Origin: Obelidium mucronatum
Taxonomy: Eukaryota; Chytridiomycota; Chytridiomycetes; Chytridiales; Chytriomycetaceae
Assembly: GCA_025765595.1 (NCBI GenBank)
Contig: JAIVFH010000134.1
Location: 1 to 64,000 of the forward strand
Direction of reading: 5' to 3'
Length of the DNA stretch: 64,000 nucleotides
This document shows positions 53,901 through 64,000 of this stretch, piece by piece. Below the pieces are notes generated by a model. It was not told where the DNA came from and searched no databases. It saw only the letters and a program-made list of their open reading frames with translations. The stretch's first letter is position 1; every line of letters begins with the position of its first letter. Made by a program: the position numbers and the translations under genes.

Positions 53901-55226
53901 CTAAATCTCATCGTCAATCTCGTCATCCAACAAACTCATTCCAGACATCATACCAGGTTTTTGCCGTAAACCACGATCCACAATCTGGGATTGAGTATGC
54001 GCTCCGTGAATTGGACTCACACCGTAATAATGATGATGCATTTGTGCAGCGCCAGCTGCGACTCCAAATTGAGGGATCCCCGACGGATTAGCCGCGAAGC
54101 TCCCGTTTCCAATCGCATTAGAATTAGTTGGCAACTGATGAAACTGTGTCTGTGACGAGTGATGCTGAGGAGAATAATGATTCTGTATGTGATGCTGGAG
54201 TTGAGGAGGTAATGTTTTGAGATTCTCAAAAGATGGCGCCGTGAAATACAAGTACATTGTTCCAAAAAAGAGAACAGAGCCAAAGATCTTGATATGGAGC
54301 AACACAATGTTAGGAGATCCAAGAGCAAACCCCAAACATCTCACCATTGTTTTCACGCTTAATGGTTCAAATAATCGATTCAAGACTTCTGCGATCGCCT
54401 CTGCCCCGACTTTAAGGCGCCCAATCTCATGTGGGTCTCGGTTCATACACAATTCCCAGTCAGAGCACATTTGCTGCATTGCAGGAACTCTGTGCTCAGG
54501 GGGAGAGCATTTATTTGCCAGATACATTTTGCTGCAATCATGAACTTGCTGGATGATGTCTGAAAATCGCATGATAATGAGATCGCAATTCAATAGCAAC
54601 GTTGATATAATTAACCTTGGGAATATTCAACTGCTTTCATTTCCAAATCATGTTGTACAGTTTTGATAAACTGGAAGATCAAATAAACAGACAGACACAT
54701 TGTGAAGAGCGTGAAAGCTAGCCGTAAGTATCTATAATTCAAATTGTAAATAGACAGATCCGCCCCGAAGAGTCTCGGCCGTTCATTACCCCATGAGGAT
54801 ATATGGCCACAGCAAATGGTTGGAAACAGTGCTATGGGAAGTTGGGTGTGTTTGACTGTTCCTCGAATCCCCAGCAAATATTCGCCCAACGAATGACAAA
54901 AGTCCGGGTTTTGGCACAATAGTGCCAGGGCTTTCAATAATGTGTTGGGAGTTGATTGCAGCGGTTTGTACGGTCTGCTTCCGTTTCTGCACATTGGACG
55001 AACTCGTCGAGACTTTCTCTACTTTGTCTTTAGAAGCAGGCGTTGATTGGAGTTCTTTTTCTGTTGATGTTTTTGCTGATGTTTTCTTGATGCCAGACTG
55101 CTTTCCGTCCATCTTTGCCAATGCAGGAGATTCAGGCTTAATCGGTACTGTTGGCGCTTGTGCAGTCCAGCCAGCGAAGGAACTGTGGTCGTCAACATCC
55201 ATTGGTGCATAGCGGTTTCTGTCCAT
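53901..55226 (-). CDS. BRL1/BRR6-type nuclear envelope protein
   Basis: ATG 55226 (MDRNRYAPMDVDDHSSF). A disordered Ser/Thr/Lys-rich N-terminal region is followed by membrane helix LAFTLFTMCLSVYLIFQFIK, then the lumenal disulfide domain: DIIQQVHDCSKMYLANKCSP, RVPAMQQMCSDWELCMNRDP and KVGAEAIAEVLNRLFEP. It has four conserved Cys (C-x7-C ... C-x5-C) as in Brl1/Brr6, then the second membrane helix (IKIFGSVLFFGTMYLYF). The C-terminus is His/Gln-rich and ends acidic (DDEIDDEI). The family sits in the nuclear envelope and ER, acting in nuclear pore insertion and lipid homeostasis, and occurs in organisms with closed or semi-closed mitosis. Introns lie near 54600, 54720 and 54990. Confidence 0.87.
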
Positions 55227-55376
55227 CTTTTTATTTTATTTTTTTATGGTTTGACTGTGTACCTATGCTCGGAAGCTAAAGCCCGTTCCTAATTTCTTTA
55301 AAAAAGTAGGAAATCGGATACGTGTTTCTCCCACTGAAAGGTAAATCGGGTGTGCTGCAAATCTCTCCTCGAAATC

Positions 55377-57291
55377 ATGTCTGCTTCAGTATCGGAGGAC
55401 GCCAATCCGTTCAGCGACCGAAGTGCGATTGCTCTACAAACACTCGAAGAGATTGATTTTCCTTCTAATGATCTTGAAGCATCGCGCTCAATGGATGATG
55501 TGTTAGGCGATGGGAAGAGTGTTCTGGCCGTCAGCATTGCTGTTCCGTCCATCATCAATTCTGTAAATATCAATGATCATTGACGCGTTTGTTAAATTTG
55601 TTTATTTCTTGCGGCGCGTTGGGCTAACTTCAGAGAACAGGCTGCAGACTTGCAGCAGAGCCACCAGAATTTTGCGTCACACTATTCTTCAGCCAATGGA
55701 AGCGACTTTTCCATCGCATCAGCACAATCGCATAATATCAGCTCTATTAGAAGCAAAAGAAACCAAGTGTCGATTGCGAGAGCCAATACTGCTGATAGGG
55801 CAGATAAGCAATCGCCGTCACCGCCAACACAAAGGCGAGTTTCACTGTTGCCTGCCTCCGCTGTAAGAATAGATAATTATTGCTATTGGTTTCAATAACC
55901 TGACCAAAAAATTTGCAATTGTAGCTGGGACGAAATTCCCCCACGCAGTCTAACAATGGATCTCAAGCAGTCACGCCACAGCCTCCAAGCCGAATGCTAT
56001 CTCCAACTGTTTCAGGATTTCTTGCGCAATCCGGTCCGAATTCGCGACCCTCAAAATCTCAGCGACATGAGAAGGTCAAACCTCCAGCCTCCTTTGCAGA
56101 ACTTACTGCAGCTCAGTACACAGCACTCCAACGGGCATTTGAAACCAACAATGTCGATCTCCATGAGTTGGTGGCAAGAATCAATCTTCTCAAAGACAAC
56201 TCTGTTTGGGCACATGCAAATTCAAACGACAAACATGTGAAACATTTGAATCCAAGGAGAACAGATATTTCTCTTATACCCATTCAAGGCATGGCTATCG
56301 TCAAGAAGCGAGGAATTCGGCGGCTCATTGGCAAAATTAAACGAATTCTCGATTGCGACTATTCTGATCCGGCAGTTGATCCTGAACATGAAACACGACT
56401 TGAAGACGAACTTAAACCCGATTATTTCCCACCACCTCCACCAGCAACGCTCGTGAACGACGATTCGTTGAGTTTAGCGATTCATTATCATGAAGAGGGA
56501 AACTTGAGACTTTCAGCTTGGTATCTGAAGAAAGCGGCAGTCTTGCAAGCCGATGATACCATGAATCCGTTGGCTTTATATTTACTAGCTCTTACACGAA
56601 GGCATGGATGGGGTCTCGCCCTTGATAAGCACAAGGGTAAATCTCTCCAACATGTATCGATTCTAACAAATAGCTTTGAAACAGCGTTTCTCGAACTAAC
56701 GTTATGCGTGGAGAAACTTATTCTCATGATACCTGGCCTTGTTCAAATTAAACTTCAACATGGCGAGGAAATGGCGGAGTCGGTTTTCTTGGTGCAAGCT
56801 CCATCACGAGACGCATCAGATAGCAACTTGCAAATGAATCACAGAAACAGCTCTCTCTCTTTGTGGAAGCAAAGACGATTAAGTAGAGCTTCAAATGGTG
56901 TTTCTTCGGCGTTTAGTTTGTTCTCAGTCACGTCGTCCCACCAAGAGGTCCTCAGTCTGGACGATGGTTTGTAAGCCACTTTCACTATGTAAAAAAAGTT
57001 TTAACATATTTCTTAGCAATGAATATGCTACCTCTTCCTTTGTTCGAAATCGCAGTCTCGTTGATGCAGGGTTGGGGAGTTCCTAAATCCATACCAGCAG
57101 CAATGTACTTTTACAAAGTGGCAGCAACACTTGGGGATGTGGATGCAATGTTTGATTTGGGGTATCTTAATTTGAAATTAGGGAATAAAATGGAGGCGGC
57201 AGTTTGGCTACGCGATGCTGTCGCTGGGGGAAGGGAATTGACTGGGGAGACTTGGATCTTCAAAAGGAAATGGGGCGGCGACGGACGATGA
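55377..57291 (+). CDS. Sel1-repeat protein (DSF2/SKT5-like)
   Basis: ATG 55377 (MSASVSEDANPFSDRSA). A long Ser/Asn/Gln-rich N-terminal part crosses introns near 55561-55633 and 55863-55923. A conserved block AELTAAQYTALQRAFETNN and GMAIVKKRGIRRLIGKIKRI precedes Sel1-like helical pairs: SLSLAIHYHEEGNLRLSAWY, PLALYLLALTRRHGWG, then after an intron NMLPLPLFEIAVSLMQGWG, AAMYFYKVAATLGDVDAMFD and KMEAAVWLRDAVAGG. The C-terminal TGETWIFKRKW resembles the end of fungal Dsf2-like Sel1 proteins, which relate to chitin-synthase activators. A phase problem near 56630-56760 suggests one further intron. Confidence 0.78.
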
Positions 57292-57385
57292 AACGCATTG
57301 ATCGTTAGATAATAAACTCTTGTGGATAGAATAACAGATAAAATTTTATAATGTAGTTAGAAGTACTCCTTTCTTTTTTGTTTTC

Positions 57386-60300
57386 ATGTTTCTTGAAGTG
57401 GATTGTCAACTTTGCAGAACGTCGCTGTTCCTCGAAGACAACAGTCCTCTTGAATCCGAAGAAGAAGACGCTCAAGGAGTTTGGATTGATTGTGGCCATG
57501 TTATCTGTAATTCGTGTGTAGCCCTACAAATCTCATTGGATAAGGAGAAGCTATGCCCCTGCGCAGAATCCCACTCTTTGAATGAAAGCCCCTCAAAATC
57601 AACGGCTGAAGTGATTGATCTCACTCTGGAGGACGCTTACTTCACATGTTGCAATAATTTGTGTCGTAAGGTGCTGACAATCGGACGAACACTTGAACTG
57701 GAAGCAAACTATCCAATGATCGTTTGTATTTATTGCGAAACCAAACTTTGCTGCCAATGCCGTTCGATGTGGCACCTGAACGGAGTTTCCTGCTTGGACC
57801 TAAAAGGAAAAGGAAAGGGAAAGGAGGCCAGGATTGTGCTACCAGAAGCTGACTTTGACAATGCGAATCCCAAAAAACTCCAAGAACGCCACATATCAAT
57901 TAGGAAGGAAGCTACCGAGAATCCTTTCAAAAGACGCGCCATTGACTTGGGTAGTGAAGTAACAGACGTCGATTCCCTTACGGCTTCCTCCCTGAGACAT
58001 GATGTACCCCCAACTGATTCGAATGAGCTTCCTGAGTTTGTCCAGCTTAAGCTTATGGACGCACTGGATTTGGTACACGCCAACGAACGAAAATCGAAAG
58101 AAATGTTGGACATCGTTGAATCATTGAAGTCATTGGGCTATTATTCTTTTCTAGAAGCGATGATGGGCGACTCGGAAGATTCGGAGGTGGGAGCAATGTT
58201 TGTTTTTCCATTTGATTGTTTTCTCATAATTATGCTCATTCAAAGAGTCCGTGTTCATCCAGTGCAAATACACATACATGTAAAGCATCTATTTCTAAAC
58301 CCTTGCCAAAATCGATACGAAAGGTACCGCTTGCTTCAAATGAGTCTTCTGGTAGTAACGCTTTTTCCAGCCATCTTTGAATTCCTCACAATCACACCAT
58401 AGCAGAATACTCAACAGAACCTCAATGCTCAAACATCATGGATCGGCATTCTCTTCAAGCCCATCAAAGTCATCTTTGTCTCCGATATATTTCAGTCGCG
58501 GTTCTCCCTTTTACCTCATACTCTTCCAACCAAGCAAAAACCCACCTTGGGAAAAAGACTTTTTCAAACTCACCCCCACAATGCTCCTCCCTTATACCCT
58601 TCCAAAAAAAGTGTCAATAATTCGTGTCAACTACAAGGGTACTCATCGGAAAGATGATTTGGAAAAGTATCGTGAGTTTTGTGAAGCTGGGTTCAATGAT
58701 ACACACGAATTTTTCACATGCACGAGAGCTATGCTTGAAAAGCGGGACTGCTTAATGATTGAGCGGGGAAAGCGAGACGAAGTAATGCGGTACCTATCCC
58801 TGGACTCTGTAATGGATGTATCACGAGTTGTAAAGTACAGCGGGCTGATGATGAATGAATTGGAAAGCGGCGTCGAAGAGATAACGAATGTATTTGTCAG
58901 AATACAGAGTGATATTACAAGGATGGGATATAATTTCACCGATGGTTGTGGACGGATCAGCCGCGATTTGGTCGTGCAGTTGCTACCGAATGCGAATCCT
59001 GTTCCATCTGTTCTTCAGATCCGGGCCCCTGGATTGAAAGGCGTTTTAGTTGTGGATCCGACACTGGAAGATCGCACTATTGTATTTCGGAAGTCAATGC
59101 AAAAACTCAACATTCTAAAAATTCAAGGAGAAGGAAGAGTTGAAAAGTTGCCGATTGCTGTTTTAAATTATTCCAAGCCACTCCTCTGCAGGGGTTTAAA
59201 TATGCAAGTTATTTACATTTTGTTGGAAAGGGGTGTGAATGCCAAAGTAGGTGTGATCAATTGTAAACAGCCAACGCTAAATCGAATTTCAACAGATGAT
59301 ATCAGAAAAAGATCGCCAATACAAAAATGCGGTGAATCACGCTTTGGTGGATATTCAAGCCGCCTTTGATTTCCTCTACATTTGCGGCCATGACCGCGAA
59401 TTCGAGGAATTACAGAACATTCTGTCCAAAACATATTCTCGCAAAGAAGCTTTGAAATCTTTCTGGAATCGATTAAAGACGTTGCAAGCAAGCCAAATCG
59501 GAAAGTGGCGGAGAGGAAAACAAACCAACCCTCCCCATTCCGTTCGTGACGATCCAGACGAACGACTCGAAGACATTGATCCTGAACGGAGAGTGGTTCT
59601 TCCAATCCGAAAGTCAAATCTGCTATATGGAGTCTGTGATCACCGTGGTATTCTAGAACCTGGGCAATGTTATGCCCATGTTTTGTTGCCAAATGGAAAA
59701 TCCGAAGTCTTGAAAGGACGAGTCGCCATAATGCGGAACCCTTGCTACCATCCTGGAGATGTTCTGCTTCTTGAAGCTGTTGATTTGGACGTATTCCATT
59801 CAATACATAATGCGATTGTGTTTTCTGTCAAAGGAGAACGACCTGCAGCAGACGTATGTAGTGGCGGTGACCTGGATGGAGACCGTTTTCTTGTCATATG
59901 GGACTCCGACATTTTGCGAAATATGAAACCAGTGGCAACTTTCGATTATAGACCCCATGTTGTAGCAGATTGTATCAGTCAGACAGTTGCGAAATTGGGT
60001 ATCCTCACTGCGAAGCAATCCTTGAAAAGGCGAAGGGCAAATGAAGAAGACGCAGACGTGATTTTTGGCACTTCCAAAAAGGATTTAATTGACTATCTTA
60101 TATCCCACGGCTCAAAAGACACAATTGTCGGTCGAATTGATGCTCTCCTTTTGAATTTCCAAAAGTTTGAGTTTCAAACAAACGCAAAGTCGATTTTAAC
60201 GCGAGATGAACTTGTTTGCCTGTTGACGGCCTTATTTGCGGCCAGCGTCGATTCTATGGGAATTGATGTGGATGCCATGGTCCATGCAGTATTGAAGGAG

Positions 60301-63300
60301 ATCAACAACAGCAGAACTCCCAATTTATCGGAGTTTAAGATGCTGCACGAGGAATGCATTAGAAATACAGAAGCTACAGCTACATTCGTGAAAGTGTACG
60401 AAAAGCAAGCAAGTTTGTTGTTTTCTTTGTTCATGGATAGTGTGAGAGAGGGCCATGAAATGTGGAAGTCTCCAGTGGAAAAGCTTATACCAAGCGAGTT
60501 TAACAACCACTACGGTTTAACTGCCCGTCTGATGAACGCTCGACGGCTTGTTCACCCTCAAGCAGCAAAAGGCGTTATGGCATCCTTGTTGGACAATGAC
60601 TTTGATCTGTTACGGGGGTGTTTGGATGAAAATACGTTTATGACATGCTGCCAAGCTGTAAGTGGACTGGAAGCTAGGATTGATTCGAGCTTAAATGCTT
60701 GTCAGGTATGCTTTCATAACTATTTTGTAAACTTACTGGCCTAAAGTACTAAGGCAGTCGGAAGAATTGACTGCGATACAGTTTTCGGAAGATGTTATTT
60801 TGTTTGAGAAATGCTACAAGAATAGGCTAGAGTTTGAAAATCTCTTCAATCTACACGCATGTTTTGGTGGGATTATCCGCAAGATATGTAGTTTGGTTAA
60901 ACGGCACAATAACCAAAACAGCATGTCTCAAAACGTCACTACAAATGTGGGCAGGATTCTGAAGTGTGAACTCGATATGATGAATAGGTGTGTGTGTGTG
61001 TGTGTGTGTGTCAACTTGCTAAGGTGTGACTCATTAAAACCGTTTCACTACATAGTGGACTTCCAATCTACCCTTCGAGAATTGCTTTGATGGATTGCTT
61101 CCACGAAAATCGCGTTATGCTAGTAGTTTCCGAAACAGGTGGCCCTTTTCATATTTAGGAAGACTCGCATTAACTTTTCCAAAGGGAGCGGAAAATCAAC
61201 GTGTACCCCAAACTTCGTGGCGAACGAACTTCTCATCAATGACCCAAACCTGGCGGCAAAACCTATTATTGTTGCTCAACCTCGCCGGGAAGCCACGACT
61301 ACGTTAGCGCGGCGCTTGGCAAATTCGCGGAAAACAAAGTATGGCGAAGAAGTTGGGCACCACATTGGCCGCTCCAGTGCCCAAGGACGAACACCAATCA
61401 TTCGCTGCGTTACATATGGTATTCTGCTCCTTTATGCGCAGAAAGATCCGGACTTGGCGGACTTCTCTGTCATAATTCTGGACGAAGTTCATGAATCATC
61501 CAGTGACCTTCACTTTTTGTTTTCGATTCTGGAAAGGGCGCTCACAGTAAACTCAACTTTGAAAATCATTCTCATGTCTGCTTCAGTTAATATCAGAAGC
61601 ATTACAAAGTTTTTTGAAGGGTGTCAAGTGATAACCGTTGATGGCCGTAGCTATCCCGTTGAAGAGGAGTACAGCGGCATCCTTTCGCTCCAACCGGATC
61701 AATACGTTGCGAAGGCTATAGCCAAATGCAAAGAAATCCATGAAAATGAGCCAATTGGCGATAATCCGGACGTTTTGGTCTTTTTACCAACAAAACGGGA
61801 TATTGATGAAGCCGTGTTTCGATTGAGGATCAAGAATCCCGTTCCAAACCTTCACGCGTTTCCGTTCCATTCAAAGATGGGCCGAGAAAAGAAATCTTTC
61901 ATCTTGAATCGACATCCTTTGGAGGATTGGGTGAGACTGAGTAGGAAAGATCGAGATGTAGGTTGATTCTTGTTTTCGAAGAAAAGTGCTGATTTATTTT
62001 TTTGAAATAACTCAGTATCAACAAAGCAGTTTTTTAATCGATGTGGATGAGGATGCTGAAGTTATTGAAGTGATTGATTGGGAAGTTAAAGTCGAAACTC
62101 CACCGACGAACGGTGAAACCTCACGGCGCGTAATTTTTTGCACCAACATCGCCGAAACATCTCTCACAATTCCTTCAATTGGATATGTGATTGATTCCGG
62201 GCTTCAGTATACTGTTGATGTTTCTCCCATCATGAAAGTTCGGCATGGAAAGCTACAACCAGCTGTAAGTGAATATTATTATTGGCTCGTGAACTCATTT
62301 TATTTTAGACAAAGACTTCTGCTATTCAAAGGAAGGGGCGAGCAGGCCGCTTAGGTCCCGGCAAGTGCTTCCGTTTGTATTCTCTCGAAGATGCAGAAGA
62401 ATTTCCAACCGAATATCCTGCTGCTCCAAAGAGCTTTGAAATACATCTGCTTCAAATAATTGACGTGTTTCAAGACCTGCTCACCTATAATTGGTTCAAG
62501 AAACCGTTGGATGCTGAGGTTGGTTGGGCATGGAAGATGCTCGTTGAGTCTGAGTTTGCAGCCGAAGATGATGTGGAGTGCAAGCAAAGTTATATTGCCG
62601 GACGGCAGAATTGCAATGGAGTTCCTTCGTCATGATGTTTCGAGCGAGATGGTTTTGTTTTTACTTCGTGTCTGGAGGTCACCCGACGCTGGAGATGACA
62701 TTCGAGACCAATTGCGCAACCATTGCAGCTTTCCTTTCTTTTGGTACTGCAGATATTTTATCGATGGATTTCGATATAATGATTTTGTGAAGGCGGGATA
62801 CCCAGAGGAATTTAAAACCTTCAACAGCAACGACCCATTGCCATCGAGTTTTTGTAAAGCGAATCTATTTATTGTTTGGTCAAAACTTGGAAAAGAGGAG
62901 CGCGAAGTTTTTTGCGATAAGATGAAGCTGGCGTCGTTTGGAATGGAATCCATCAACGAAATTCGGCAATTCATAGTAAACTACTTGGATGGCAGGAATG
63001 TTGGCAAGGAAGAAAGAGGGGACAAACAAAAACGGGCCGTAAAAATGAACGCCCAAGAGCGACAAAATTTTATATTGGGAAAGCTTGGGGAGGGATGCTT
63101 TATGAATTTGGGCTTTGTTACTGACCGTGGGCATTCGATTGCGTTTGTTTTCAACGACGAATACTGCATCGCCAAATTGGACCAGACTGAAGCAAGCATG
63201 TTTGGATCAAAGAGCGATTGTGGATTGGTTCTGTTCCATTCAATTAGGCGGCAAGCGAGCTCTTGGGATCAATTTATTGTTGGGCACATTGACCCATTGC

Positions 63301-63371
63301 CTGGATGGCCAACCGTTATACCTAATTCGTTTTTAGCAAAGTATTTGGACTATGATCTCTTTCAAGCTTGA
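57386..63371 (+). CDS. Fused RING/IBR-like zinc domain - RNA-dependent RNA polymerase - DEAH-box helicase, 1839 aa
   Basis: Ten exons join in frame: 57386-58186, 58246-58323, 58371-59246, 59296-60705, 60758-60987, 61056-61138, 61185-61957, 62016-62264, 62309-62518 and 62562-63371 (5520 nt). All introns are GT-AG; most are 43-75 nt. Residues 1-150: zinc module with CQLC, CGHVICNSC and CPC, then an IBR-like CIYCETKLCCQCRSMWH. About 350-1055: cellular RdRP with FTDGCGRIS (about 482), QIRAPGLKGVL and the catalytic GGDLDGDRF (about 777; metal-binding Asp triad). About 1130-1839: DEAH helicase with LPIYPSR, SETGSGKST (motif I), QPRREA (Ia), DEVH (II, about 1258), SAS (III), NIAETSLTIPS (V) and QRKGRAGR (VI). 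It probably makes dsRNA from aberrant transcripts and remodels RNA in RNA silencing. Function and single-protein status are inference; whether the zinc part is a ubiquitin ligase is open. Confidence 0.85.
60988..61010 (+). repeat. (GT)n microsatellite starting at an intron donor
   Basis: The intron that joins the RdRP and helicase halves begins directly with about 11 GT units, so its 5' splice site sits at the edge of an unstable dinucleotide repeat. Slippage would usually leave a GT donor intact. Confidence 0.85.
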
Positions 63372-63457
63372 TATCTTTGTTGCTTTTATAGAATACAATA
63401 TTGGCCTTTACAAAATTATGCAGATGTTTGCCATTCTGAAATGCAAACACATCCAAT

Positions 63458-64000
63458 CTATCTTTCACCGAGAAAGTAAACAACTAAATTCTTGCCCTGG
63501 AAGTTGAGAAACCGCGTTTGGACTTGACCAGGTGATTTCTTCTCTTTAATCCATTCCACCAAATCCATTGTTGTGGCCACCGGATTTCCATTCTTGAGGT
63601 ATCGATCACTAAAGTCGTCTCGAAAGACGCAACACGGTATAACTGCAAACGGTAAGTTGCATGCAATAGCTGTTTCGACAATTGCGCCAGTCGCCTGATC
63701 TGGATGCAATCCAACCAGAAGTGAGGCTGCTCTTATTTCATCTGTTACAGACTCTGGAGTAAAATACTGCTGCTTGTATTTAAATGGAAGATCCGCCAGA
63801 AGAGCGGTGTCTAGTTGTCCTGCTTCAAGTTCATGCTGAATCTCAACTTTGCAAGAATCCTCATGTTCCTCAAACGCATCCTCCTCATCAGCACCATCCG
63901 TATTGTCCATATCGTTCTCCTCAGTTTCATTGGTGATACTTTCACCTTCCTTGAAACCTTGATGCTTTCGGCGTTGCTTTTTAATCCATTTCTTCAAACC
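63458..64000 (-). CDS. Methyltransferase-like protein, C-terminal part (gene runs off the window)
   Basis: Open from the window edge to the stop at 63458. An acidic, Asp/Glu-rich stretch (DMDNTDGADEEDAFEEHEDS) precedes FKYKQQYFTPESVTDEIRAA, then SLLVGLHPDQATGAIVETAI and LPFAVIPCCVFRDDF, ending with a beta strand FLNFQGKNLVVYFLGE. LVGLHPDQAT-E/G-AI and PFAV(I/V)PCCVF are typical of a eukaryotic SAM-dependent methyltransferase family (Methyltransf_32-like) whose substrate I do not know. The SAM-binding N-terminal part lies outside. It is convergent with the RdRP-helicase gene: 86 bp between stops. That the first Met shown (63997) is internal is likely. Confidence 0.65.
   Translation of the reverse strand, partial: GLKKWIKKQRRKHQGFKEGESITNETEENDMDNTDGADEEDAFEEHEDSCKVEIQHELEAGQLDTALLADLPFKYKQQYFTPESVTDEIRAASLLVGLHPDQATGAIVETAIACNLPFAVIPCCVFRDDFSDRYLKNGNPVATTMDLVEWIKEKKSPGQVQTRFLNFQGKNLVVYFLGER

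Overview
The window is nuclear DNA of a eukaryote, most likely an early-diverging fungus. A zoosporic (chytrid-like) fungus is my best guess, but that is inference. Support comes from about 28 protein genes packed on both strands, most cut by very short GT-AG introns (many 43-90 nt), and from fungal families: AVL9, BRL1/BRR6, SPP1/CFP1, a DSF2/SKT5-like Sel1 protein, a cellular RNA-dependent RNA polymerase, and a 42-residue cysteine-rich protein. One tRNA gene, tRNA-Pro(CGG), is present. There is no rRNA, prophage or CRISPR.

Layout. 345-1555: tandem array of splice-site-bounded repeat exons that fold into a conserved RNA-like structure. 1632-7650: SKI3-like TPR gene (-). 7651-8516: short interspersed repeats and a 61-nt T run. 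8517-9807: mitochondrial CoA-type carrier (-). 10230-12497: heat-shock factor. 12839-14168: two-RRM protein (-). 14382-15896: membrane-anchored protein (-). 16056-17368: secreted class 3 lipase. 17548-19655: coiled-coil protein (-). 19830-21690: second, inverted array of the same repeat exons. 22422-27142: unknown gene, four-helix membrane protein and BTB/SPRY-like protein. 27414: tRNA-Pro. 27694-30091: GATA-finger plus PHD SPP1/CFP1-like protein. 30172-32888: two tandem SDRs. 32910-33278: Tse2-like protein (-). 33529-34049: B-lectin. 34209-35827: zinc transporter. 35984-41239: AVL9 and epsilon-COP head to head, with about 40 short GC palindromes in their introns. 41451-44197: small Cys protein, cyclophilin H and CDK11. 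44345-46834: carnitine acyltransferase lacking the usual catalytic His. 46905-47496: second B-lectin. 47603-49438: young non-autonomous LTR element. 49520-52231: mitochondrial EF-G2. 52451-57291: secreted Cys-rich protein, BRL1/BRR6 and Sel1-repeat protein. 57386-63371: the most striking gene. 63458-64000: partial methyltransferase-like gene (-).

The leading discovery candidate is 57386-63371. Ten exons join without breaking frame into one predicted protein of 1839 residues: an N-terminal RING/IBR-like zinc module, a complete cellular RdRP (FTDGCG and DLDGD motifs), and a C-terminal DEAH-box helicase (SETGSGKST, DEVH, QRKGRAGR). The second candidate is the repeat-exon family at both ends of the first 22 kb. 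Its copies keep a core of about 20 nt and swap paired bases on both sides of it, as expected of a structured RNA. Third are the palindromic hairpins confined to introns around the AVL9/epsilon-COP promoter.

Most genes are housekeeping. RNA handling recurs (SKI3, RdRP-helicase, RRM protein, cyclophilin H, CDK11), but I see no operon-like functional cluster. Several neighbours share very short promoter regions (20 and 24 bp between start codons). All exon borders were read by eye; gene ends are better supported than every internal junction.
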